A stretch of 5,610 nucleotides of DNA from an uncultured Phycisphaerales bacterium (GTDB lineage Bacteria > Planctomycetota > Phycisphaerae > Phycisphaerales > UBA1924), in contig CALMQD010000093.1 in the NCBI GenBank assembly GCA_937871415.1, forward strand, positions 1 to 5,610. The letters are read 5' to 3'. Under the pieces are notes generated by a model that saw only the letters and a program-made list of their open reading frames with translations, had not been told where the DNA came from and made no database searches. A program made the position numbers and the translations under genes. Positions 1 to 4,801 of this stretch are shown in pieces; position 1 is the stretch's first letter, and each line of letters starts with the position of its first letter.

Positions 1-279
1 AAGAGCGTGGAGCAGAACCGGGCGCTGATCGAGTGGACGCCGTCGCTGTGTGAACTGGGGTACCCGGTGATGTCGGCGCTGTCGCGGAAGAGTTTCGTGG
101 CGGCGCTGGAGGCCGGGGTGATGGGCGGGGGCGGGGCGGGCGCGGCGATCCCGCCGCCGGGTGAGCGGCTGGCGGCGACGCTCAGGTGGTCTGCGGAGCA
201 CGTGCGCCGCGGGGCGGTGTTGCTGCGGGTTCATGACGTGGCGGAGCACGCGCGGCTGGTGAAGGAAAGGCGAGCGTAG
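1..279 (+). CDS. folP: Dihydropteroate synthase, C-terminal fragment (5' end outside window)
   Basis: This is the last 92 codons of a gene that enters from the left; the frame is open from base 1 to TAG at 277-279. Dihydropteroate synthase is a cytosolic TIM-barrel enzyme that joins p-aminobenzoate to a pterin pyrophosphate in folate synthesis. Two conserved C-terminal blocks are visible: GYPVMSALSRKSF (bases 58-96), whose SRK lysine contacts the pterin, and LLRVHDV (about 220-240), whose Arg and His bind the pyrophosphate. PGERLAATL between them also fits the family. The connecting loop carries a glycine-rich stretch (MGGGGAGAAIPPP, bases 121-159) that looks longer than usual, and its codons create a dense G-run motif. 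The conserved 5' part cannot be seen, so intactness is unknown. The first GTG in frame (base 7) is internal, not a start. Confidence 0.9.
   Translation, partial: KSVEQNRALIEWTPSLCELGYPVMSALSRKSFVAALEAGVMGGGGAGAAIPPPGERLAATLRWSAEHVRRGAVLLRVHDVAEHARLVKERRA
123..140 (+). other. G-quadruplex-type motif inside folP
   Basis: Four G-runs (123-125, 127-131, 133-136, 138-140) are separated by single C bases, a pattern predicted to form a very stable quadruplex on the coding strand and in the mRNA. It encodes the glycine-rich loop of the synthase, so it may simply be a by-product of Gly/Ala codons ending in G. Confidence 0.55.
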
Positions 280-284
280 AGCGG

Positions 285-303
285 GGTTCAGGGCCCGAGA
301 ACC
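285..303 (+). other. Small inverted repeat after folP
   Basis: GGTTC (285-289) and GAACC (299-303) form a perfect 5-bp stem around a 9-base loop, starting six bases after the folP stop. No T-run follows, so it is not a classical intrinsic terminator. It may help end or stabilise the folP transcript, or be chance in GC-rich DNA. Confidence 0.25.
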
Positions 304-330
304 GGGGCGGTCGGGGGTGGCTCGGGCACC

Positions 331-336
331 TAGAAT
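331..336 (+). promoter_or_regulatory. Candidate -10 box of trxA (TAGAAT)
   Basis: TAGAAT is a near-consensus -10 hexamer and stands out in otherwise T-poor DNA. No recognisable -35 hexamer lies 16-18 bases upstream, where the DNA is G-rich. Transcription would begin near base 343, giving a leader of about 39 bases that contains the hairpin at 346-363 and the Shine-Dalgarno at 368-373. This is inferred from sequence only. Confidence 0.5.
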
Positions 337-345
337 CCATCTGCC

Positions 346-363
346 TCGGGCCGACGGGCCCGA
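346..363 (+). promoter_or_regulatory. 5'-leader hairpin before the trxA ribosome binding site
   Basis: TCGGGCC (346-352) pairs perfectly with GGCCCGA (357-363) around a GACG tetraloop, giving a 7-bp stem. It ends four bases before the GGAGGT ribosome binding site. If transcription begins near 343, it is the 5' end structure of the trxA mRNA and could protect the message or tune translation. It lacks a T-run, so it is unlikely to be a terminator. Confidence 0.4.
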
Positions 364-367
364 CACT

Positions 368-373
368 GGAGGT
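368..373 (+). promoter_or_regulatory. Shine-Dalgarno of trxA (GGAGGT)
   Basis: GGAGGT lies eight bases before the ATG at 382, a textbook spacing, and fixes the trxA start. It contrasts with lgt, the AAA+ gene and trmB in this window, which have no such site at usable distance. Confidence 0.8.
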
Positions 374-381
374 GTTCAGAC

Positions 382-714
382 ATGGCCAGCGCGAACGTGC
401 AGCAGTTCACCGACGCCAACTTTGACTCGGAAGTGGTTCAGAGCCCGGTGCCGGTGCTCGTGGACTTCTGGGCGGAGTGGTGCATGCCGTGCAAGATGCT
501 TGCGCCGACGATCGACCAGATCGCCGACGAGTTCAAGGGGCGGGTGAAGGTGGGGAAGGTGGACACGGACAGCAACCGGAACGTGAGCGTGAAGTATGGG
601 ATCAGCGCGATCCCGACGGTGATCATCTTCAAGGGCGGGCAGGTGGTGGGGAAGTTCATCGGGCTCAAGCCGAAGGCGGACATCGCGGCGGCCCTGGAGG
701 CGGCGTCGAAGTAA
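382..714 (+). CDS. trxA: Thioredoxin with WCMPCK active site
   Basis: This encodes a 110-residue single-domain thioredoxin, the usual family length, without signal peptide or membrane segment, hence cytosolic. Thioredoxins reduce protein disulfides using electrons from thioredoxin reductase. Visible landmarks are VDFWAEWC, the active-site cysteines C34 and C37, the buried acid D28 and its lysine partner K59 (matching E. coli D26 and K57), cis-proline P78 in SAIPT, and the C-terminal GxxxGKFIG-type segment around residues 84-94. The dipeptide between the cysteines is Met-Pro rather than the classical Gly-Pro; Pro is kept and Met replaces Gly, which may shift redox potential or partner choice. 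The start is fixed by GGAGGT eight bases upstream. The gene has its own -10-like box, and the next gene follows after 118 bases on the same strand, probably co-transcribed. Confidence 0.95.
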   Translation: MASANVQQFTDANFDSEVVQSPVPVLVDFWAEWCMPCKMLAPTIDQIADEFKGRVKVGKVDTDSNRNVSVKYGISAIPTVIIFKGGQVVGKFIGLKPKADIAAALEAASK

Positions 715-740
715 TCGGCGCGGGTTGAAGGACAACACCG

Positions 741-761
741 GCGGCGCCAGGCGGGCGCCGC
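741..761 (+). repeat. Inverted repeat 1 in trxA-oxidoreductase spacer
   Basis: GCGGCGCC (741-748) and GGCGCCGC (754-761) make a perfect 8-bp stem with a 5-base loop (AGGCG). Each arm contains the hexamer GGCGCC, and the two copies start 11 bases apart. No T-run follows. It may be an mRNA hairpin between two co-transcribed genes, or a pair of protein sites one helical turn apart. Confidence 0.5.
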
Positions 762-780
762 GTCGGCGGCAAGGAGGGAG

Positions 781-796
781 CGGCCCGATCGGGCCG
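781..796. repeat. Perfect 16-bp palindrome
   Basis: CGGCCCGATCGGGCCG is self-complementary over all 16 bases with no spacer. It sits in the middle of the trxA-oxidoreductase gap, 36 bases before the oxidoreductase ATG. A spacer-less palindrome is a poor RNA hairpin loop but a plausible binding site for a dimeric regulator. Chance is possible in DNA this GC-rich. Confidence 0.5.
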
Positions 797-802
797 TCGC
801 CG

Positions 803-818
803 GGCGCCGGGAGGCGCC
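803..818 (+). repeat. Inverted repeat 2 in trxA-oxidoreductase spacer
   Basis: GGCGCC (803-808) and GGCGCC (813-818) can pair as a 6-bp stem closed by a GGGA tetraloop, with starts 10 bases apart. It lies just before the purine-rich ribosome binding site of the next gene, so folding could influence initiation. It mirrors inverted repeat 1 on the other side of the central palindrome. Confidence 0.45.
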
Positions 819-820
819 AA

Positions 821-830
821 GAAGGGGAAG
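821..830 (+). promoter_or_regulatory. Purine-rich ribosome binding site of the oxidoreductase
   Basis: The purine-only run GAAGGGGAAG ends two bases before the ATG at 833 and supports that start over the longer open frame, which extends back to a TTG at 725. The match to GGAGG is imperfect. Confidence 0.5.
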
Positions 831-832
831 GC

Positions 833-1990
833 ATGGCCGCTCACGGCAGCAGCAACGGCGCGGGCAATCACCACCCGGCGCGGAAGACGCCCAAGGGCCT
901 GGGGAACCGTCGCATCCGCGCGGCGGTGATCGGCGTGGGGCGGATGGGCCGGCACCACGCGCGGGTGTATGCCCAGGCGCCGGACATCGAGCTGGTGGGC
1001 GTGGTGGACGCGAACATCGATCGCGCGGGGGACGTGGCGGAGCAGTGGGGCTGCCGCGCGTTCTCGACGATCGACTCGCTGATCGCGGCGGGTGTGGACG
1101 CGGTGAGCGTGGCGACGCCGACGACGTACCACCGGGGCGCGGCGGAGCAGTTGCTGAAGGCGAACGTGGCGTGCCTGATCGAGAAGCCGCTGGCGGGGAA
1201 CGTGGAGGACGCGCAGGCGATCAAGGAGGCCGCGGCGGCGTCGCAGGCGGTGCTCATGGTGGGGCACATCGAGCGGTTCAACCCGATCATGCGGGCGCTG
1301 CGTGCGGAGCAGGCGACGAACCTGCCGATCGTGCCGCGGTTCATGGAAGTGCACCGGGTGAGCCCGATGACGTTCCGGTCGGTGGACGTCGGGGTGGTGA
1401 TGGACATGATGATCCACGACCTGGACGTGGTGCTGATGCTGATGGGGGGGCGCGAGCCGGACGAGGTGCACGCGTCGGGCGTGCCGGTGATCAGCGAGCA
1501 CGAGGACATCTGCAACGCGCGATTGACGTGGGACCTTGGCGCGGGCAAGGGCAAGTGCGTGGCGAACATCACGGCGTCGCGCCTGGCGCTCAAGACCGAG
1601 CGGGTGACGCGGATCACGGGGGAGAACGCGTACATCAAGATCGACTACGCGGCGAAGCGCGGGACGGTGATCCGTCGCGTGGCGAACGAGATCCAGATGC
1701 AGGAGGTTCGGGAGCAGTTGCGCAAGGGCGTGGACCTCACGGACCTGAAGTGGCACGACCTGGTGAACATCGAGAACCTGACGATCGACGATCAGGAGCC
1801 GATCGTCGCGGAGATCGGCGCGTTCATCGACGCGGTGCGTTCGGGGCGGCAGCCGGAGATCGACGCGACGGCGGGGTTCGTGAACGTGCGCACGGCGGAG
1901 CGGATCGTGGACGCGTGCCGCTCGGACTGGTCGGTGTGGAAGCCGAAGGTCGAGGTAAAGGTGGGGGACTCGGCGCCGGCGAAGCGCTGA
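833..1990 (+). CDS. Gfo/Idh/MocA-family NAD(P)-dependent oxidoreductase
   Basis: The 385-residue product belongs to the Gfo/Idh/MocA family, which oxidises or reduces sugar, nucleotide-sugar or inositol hydroxyls with a nicotinamide cofactor. A Gly/Ser/His-rich, probably disordered tail of about 27 residues precedes the Rossmann fold: RAAVIGVGRMG with the GxGxxG dinucleotide loop (34-39), then VVDAN, with Asp after the second strand. The family lysine motif EKP is at 117-119, GHIERFNP at 144-151, and D191-x3-H195 with D198 matches the Asp/His pair of inositol dehydrogenases; with K118 this gives a complete catalytic set. GHIERFNP resembles members linked to UDP-GlcNAc 3-dehydrogenase (GnnA), but no lipid A gene or aminotransferase partner is visible, so the substrate is unknown. 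No promoter is seen nearby, so it is probably read through from trxA. Its stop is 10 bases from the convergent lgt stop. Confidence 0.9.
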   Translation: MAAHGSSNGAGNHHPARKTPKGLGNRRIRAAVIGVGRMGRHHARVYAQAPDIELVGVVDANIDRAGDVAEQWGCRAFSTIDSLIAAGVDAVSVATPTTYHRGAAEQLLKANVACLIEKPLAGNVEDAQAIKEAAAASQAVLMVGHIERFNPIMRALRAEQATNLPIVPRFMEVHRVSPMTFRSVDVGVVMDMMIHDLDVVLMLMGGREPDEVHASGVPVISEHEDICNARLTWDLGAGKGKCVANITASRLALKTERVTRITGENAYIKIDYAAKRGTVIRRVANEIQMQEVREQLRKGVDLTDLKWHDLVNIENLTIDDQEPIVAEIGAFIDAVRSGRQPEIDATAGFVNVRTAERIVDACRSDWSVWKPKVEVKVGDSAPAKR

Positions 1991-2000
1991 GGAGAGTCGC

Positions 2001-3095
2001 TTACTTGCTTGCGGGGCGCGAGCGCCAGCCGCCGAGTTTCGGTCCGGCGCGCCGGGCGGCGAAGGCGATGACGGCGGCGCCGAGGACGACCATGGGCACG
2101 CTGAGCCACTGGCCGCGGGAGAGCCCGAGGGGTCGGCCCTCGTCGAACTGCGCATCGGGGAGGCGCCAGATCTCGGTGATGATGCGGAGCAGGCCGTAGG
2201 CGAGGAGGAACCAGCCTCCGATGACGCCGGCCTTGCGCGGGCGGATCCAGACGATCCAGAGCACGGCGAAGAGCACCGGGCCCTCGGCGAGGGCCTGGAG
2301 GAGTTGGCTGGGGACGCGCGCGGAGACCAGCGGCGCCAGTTCGGCCTTGTAGAGGCCCGCGTGCTCGACGAGGTTGTGGAGGCCCATCGCGACGGCGCGC
2401 TGGGGGGAGAGGGCGTTGACGATGTCCGGCGGGACGTGGGCGAGCGCGAGGTCGTGCAGGCGCTGGGTCTGTTCGAGCGTGAGTTCCGGGGCCTGGCTGC
2501 TGATGAGTTCCTGCGGGAACTGGACGGACCACCAGGGCGCGTCCCGGCCCTGGCCCGGGGGCGCGACGACCTGGCCCAGGAGTTCGCCGTTCACGAAGTT
2601 GGCGAGGCGGCCGAACATGAGGCCCGGCGGGGTGACGAGCGCGAGGGCGTCGAAGATGTGCCAGATGGAAGCCTGGCCGACGATCTGACCGGTGCGCGGG
2701 TCGCGGAAGCCGCGGCTGATGCGCCAGGCGGCGACGACGGCGCCGATGATGCCTCCGTGGCTGGCCATGCCGCCCTTGTGGATCTCGAGCACGCCCCAGA
2801 AGGGGAACGTGGAGGAGAAGTGGGTGAGGAGTTCGTGGTCTTTGTCGTAGACGAGGCAGTAGGTGAGTCGCCCGCCCAGGAGGATGCACCCGACGAGCCA
2901 CATGAGGGCGTCGCCGACGCGGTCCTTGGGGATGAGGATGAGGCCGCGTGCGGCGAGCGCGCGGAGGAGCAGGTAGGCGACGAGGAAGCCGGCGATGTAG
3001 GAGACGCCGTACCAGCGGATGCCGACGTCGTCGCTGAACCGCACGATGAACGGGGAGAGCGTGTGGAAGTAGGCGGCGAGCATCGGCGGGCACAT
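2001..3095 (-). CDS. lgt: Phosphatidylglycerol--prolipoprotein diacylglyceryl transferase
   Basis: Lgt is an inner-membrane enzyme that transfers diacylglycerol from phosphatidylglycerol to the lipobox cysteine of prolipoproteins, the first step of lipoprotein maturation. The 364-residue product is polytopic, with hydrophobic helices around 29-48, 63-83, 111-124, 148-162 and near the C-terminus. The family signature GRLANFVNGELLG (162-174) is perfect. Other matches to E. coli functional residues are Y29 (RWYG), GGR 74-76, H113 in SHGG, R163, N166, and R304 in YGLLRIITE. It is longer than E. coli Lgt (291), mainly because residues 175-260, between the signature and PSQ, are about twice the usual length. 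The conserved HPSQLYE is changed to VPSQLLQ (261-267). The start at 3095 is chosen because TACGCT lies six bases upstream; ATG 3083 is the alternative. Codons mostly end in C, unlike the plus-strand genes. Confidence 0.95.
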   Translation of the reverse strand: MCPPMLAAYFHTLSPFIVRFSDDVGIRWYGVSYIAGFLVAYLLLRALAARGLILIPKDRVGDALMWLVGCILLGGRLTYCLVYDKDHELLTHFSSTFPFWGVLEIHKGGMASHGGIIGAVVAAWRISRGFRDPRTGQIVGQASIWHIFDALALVTPPGLMFGRLANFVNGELLGQVVAPPGQGRDAPWWSVQFPQELISSQAPELTLEQTQRLHDLALAHVPPDIVNALSPQRAVAMGLHNLVEHAGLYKAELAPLVSARVPSQLLQALAEGPVLFAVLWIVWIRPRKAGVIGGWFLLAYGLLRIITEIWRLPDAQFDEGRPLGLSRGQWLSVPMVVLGAAVIAFAARRAGPKLGGWRSRPASK

Positions 3096-3101
3096 GGGCG
3101 G

Positions 3102-3107
3102 AGCGTA
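3102..3107 (-). promoter_or_regulatory. Candidate -10 box of lgt (TACGCT), leaderless arrangement
   Basis: Read on the minus strand, TACGCT is followed by six bases and then ATG (3095). At this distance transcription would begin at or next to the A of ATG. No Shine-Dalgarno is present; the bases upstream are C-rich. No clear -35 is seen. The same layout precedes the divergent AAA+ gene and trmB. Confidence 0.5.
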
Positions 3108-3110
3108 TCC

Positions 3111-3137
3111 GGGGGGTGGACGGGTGCGTGGGGCGGG
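3111..3137 (+). other. G-quadruplex-type motif in the divergent promoter region
   Basis: Four runs of at least three G (3111-3116, 3122-3124, 3130-3133, 3135-3137) are separated by loops of 5, 5 and 1 bases. They lie between the lgt and AAA+ -10 boxes, on the non-template strand for the AAA+ gene. The + strand is G-rich overall, so chance is a real possibility. Confidence 0.45.
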
Positions 3138-3159
3138 TGTAAAGAGCGGAGGATCCCAG

Positions 3160-3165
3160 TACAGT
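3160..3165 (+). promoter_or_regulatory. Candidate -10 box of the AAA+ gene (TACAGT), leaderless arrangement
   Basis: TACAGT is followed by six bases and then ATG (3172). A GGAGG exists at 3148-3152 but is 19 bases from the ATG and upstream of the -10 box, so it cannot serve this start. GTGTAA at 3137-3142 is a weak possible -35 (three of six matches). The arrangement implies a transcript beginning at or near the start codon. Confidence 0.5.
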
Positions 3166-3171
3166 GGGGGC

Positions 3172-4743
3172 ATGAGCGACGCCCCGAGCGATCTGGACCG
3201 GCTTTCGCGCATCATCCGCGCCGGCGAGCCGCTGGTGTGGATTCCGACCCACGAGGAGGAGGAGGCGCTGGGGCTGGTGCGGGCGGCGGCGATGAACGAG
3301 GGGCGTTCGCTGCACACGTGGTCGTGCGTGCAGGGCGTGTGCGAGGGTCTGCTGGCGGGCGCGGCGTCGGAAGAAGGGACGGAGGCGCCGATCGTCGGGA
3401 TGGCGCGCCTGGGGCAGATCGCGCGCGGGGCCGCGGGTTCGCCGGCGGATCCGAACGGGGAGACCGCGAGCCCGTACGCGCCGGGCGCGGCGTCGGGGGC
3501 CCCGGTGCTGGTGGTGGTGGACCTGATCGACCACCTGGGCGAGGCGCGGGTGCTGCGCGTCTTCCGCGAGGTGCTGTCGTTCATCGCGCAGGCGGGGGCG
3601 ACGCTGGTGATGATCGATCACCGTTCCGAAGCCCCGGCGGTGGTGCAGAGGCTGGCGCAGAAGTTCGAGATCACGCTGCCGGGTGAGGAGGAGATCGAGC
3701 GGATCATCCGGGCGACCGTCAAGGCGATGCACCAGCAGCGCCCGGTGAAGGTGGATCTGCGGCGGAGCGAGCTGGACGCGATGGTGCGGAACCTGCGCGG
3801 GCTGACGCGCCGCCAGGCGCGCCGGATCATCACGGACGTGATCGCGGACGATCGGGTGTTCGACGCGGCGGACCTGCCGCGGGTGATCGCGGGGAAGCGC
3901 CGCGCGTTGTCGGGGTCGGGGCTGTTGGAGCACGTGGAGGCGCCGGCGAGCCTGGACCAGATCGGCGGGATGGGGAGGTTGAAGGCGTGGCTCGCGCAGC
4001 GTGAGAACGCGTTGAGCGAGCGGGCGGCGGATTACGGGCTCGCGCCGCCGCGGGGCCTCCTGCTGCTGGGCGTGCAGGGCGCGGGCAAGAGCCTGTGCGC
4101 GAAGGCGATCGCGACGGCGTGGAAGCGGCCGCTGATGCGGATGAACGTCGGCGCGCTGTACGACCGGTACGTGGGGGAGAGCGAGCGGCAGTTGCGTGAG
4201 GCGCTGCGCCAGGCGGAGGCGATGGCGCCGTTGGTCCTGTGGATCGACGAGGTGGAGAAGGGGTTCGCTTCGGCGGCGAGCCAGTCGACCGACGGCGGGC
4301 TGTCGAAGCGGCTGTTCGGCGAGTTGTTGACGTGGCTGCAGGAGCACCCGAGCGCGGTGTTCACGGTGGCGACGGCCAACGATATCGAGGCGCTGCCGCC
4401 GGAACTGCTGCGGAAGGGGCGTTTCGACGAGATCTTCTTTGTCGATCTGCCGACGGAGGGAGCGCGCCGGGAGATCGTGAAGATCCACCTGAAGAAGCGC
4501 GGGCGCAAGCCGGAGGGGTTTGACGTGGAGGCGATCGTGCGCGCGAGCGCGGGGTATTCGGGCTCGGAGATCGAGCAGGGGATCGTCGCGGCGCTGCACG
4601 AGTCGTTCTCGACGGGCAAGGAACTGACGACCGCGATGATCGATGGGGCGCTGCGGGGCTCGCCGCCCCTGAGCGTGACCATGCGGGAGAAGATCGAGGA
4701 TCTGCGGGCGTGGGCGCGGGATCGGTGCGTGATGGCGGACTGA
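3172..4743 (+). CDS. Ycf46-type AAA+ ATPase
   Basis: The 523-residue soluble protein resembles Ycf46 of cyanobacteria and plastids, reported to affect photosynthesis and CO2 use there; its role in other bacteria is unclear. The N-terminal part has the family landmarks WIPTHEEEEAL and HTWSCVQG and a VVVDLIDHL strand (D117), like a degenerate ATPase lobe without a Walker A. A Gly/Ala/Pro-rich stretch (about 60-108) looks inserted. The C-terminal AAA+ module is complete: Walker A GVQGAGKS (300-307, K306), YVGESERQLR, Walker B LWIDEVEKGFA (D359, E360), QSTDGGLSKRLFGELLTWL, sensor-1 N403 in TATAND-like context, candidate arginine fingers R414 and R417 in LLRKGRFDEIFF, and the GYSGSEIEQ helix. No protease, membrane segment or substrate domain is fused to it. 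The ATG at 3172 is preferred because a -10-like box lies just before it. lgt is divergent. Confidence 0.92.
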   Translation: MSDAPSDLDRLSRIIRAGEPLVWIPTHEEEEALGLVRAAAMNEGRSLHTWSCVQGVCEGLLAGAASEEGTEAPIVGMARLGQIARGAAGSPADPNGETASPYAPGAASGAPVLVVVDLIDHLGEARVLRVFREVLSFIAQAGATLVMIDHRSEAPAVVQRLAQKFEITLPGEEEIERIIRATVKAMHQQRPVKVDLRRSELDAMVRNLRGLTRRQARRIITDVIADDRVFDAADLPRVIAGKRRALSGSGLLEHVEAPASLDQIGGMGRLKAWLAQRENALSERAADYGLAPPRGLLLLGVQGAGKSLCAKAIATAWKRPLMRMNVGALYDRYVGESERQLREALRQAEAMAPLVLWIDEVEKGFASAASQSTDGGLSKRLFGELLTWLQEHPSAVFTVATANDIEALPPELLRKGRFDEIFFVDLPTEGARREIVKIHLKKRGRKPEGFDVEAIVRASAGYSGSEIEQGIVAALHESFSTGKELTTAMIDGALRGSPPLSVTMREKIEDLRAWARDRCVMAD

Positions 4744-4749
4744 TGCGCC

Positions 4750-4786
4750 GGGAGGGCGGCGGGCGGGGGCACGGGGAGGGGCGGGG
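4750..4786 (+). other. Dense G-quadruplex-type motif upstream of trmB
   Basis: Seven G-runs of three to five bases are packed into 37 bases (4750-4752, 4754-4756, 4761-4763, 4765-4769, 4773-4776, 4778-4781, 4783-4786). The last four runs are each at least four G long with loops of only 3, 1 and 1 bases, a pattern expected to fold very stably. It occupies most of the 58-base gap, ends two bases before the trmB -10 box, and sits where a -35 element would be. Confidence 0.65.
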
Positions 4787-4788
4787 AC

Positions 4789-4794
4789 TATCCT
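4789..4794 (+). promoter_or_regulatory. Candidate -10 box of trmB (TATCCT), leaderless arrangement
   Basis: TATCCT is followed by seven bases and then ATG (4802). The only GGAGG-like string (4775-4779) is 22 bases from the ATG and upstream of the -10 box. There is no -35-like sequence; its place is taken by G-runs. This is the third gene in the window with a TANNNT box at this position. Confidence 0.5.
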
Positions 4795-4801
4795 TCGCGG
4801 C

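Noticed and set aside
741..761. Intrinsic terminator after trxA
   Set aside because: The stem is strong, but no run of T follows within 15 bases, so the standard terminator pattern is not met.
725..832. Upstream extension of the oxidoreductase to a TTG at 725
   Set aside because: The added residues are low-complexity Arg/Gly/Pro translated from the inverted-repeat cluster, and a purine-rich ribosome site supports ATG 833.
376..834. Minus-strand open frames of 81 to 496 codons covering trxA and the oxidoreductase
   Set aside because: They have biased Arg/His/Pro composition, no domain and no start signals, and are antisense shadows of genes with clear families.
1444..1450. Run of seven G in the oxidoreductase as a phase-variation switch
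   Set aside because: The run encodes part of MGGRE in an intact frame and is short; a metabolic enzyme is an unlikely phase-variable target.
3094..3171. Upstream in-frame extension of the AAA+ gene to 3094
   Set aside because: The added residues are Gly-rich and unlike the family N-terminus, overlap the lgt start, and would place the -10-like box inside the coding region.
3096..3584. Upstream extension of the lgt frame to about 3584 on the minus strand
   Set aside because: It would add some 160 residues antisense to the AAA+ gene with no family similarity. The Lgt-like sequence begins at the ATG at 3095, which has a promoter box just before it.
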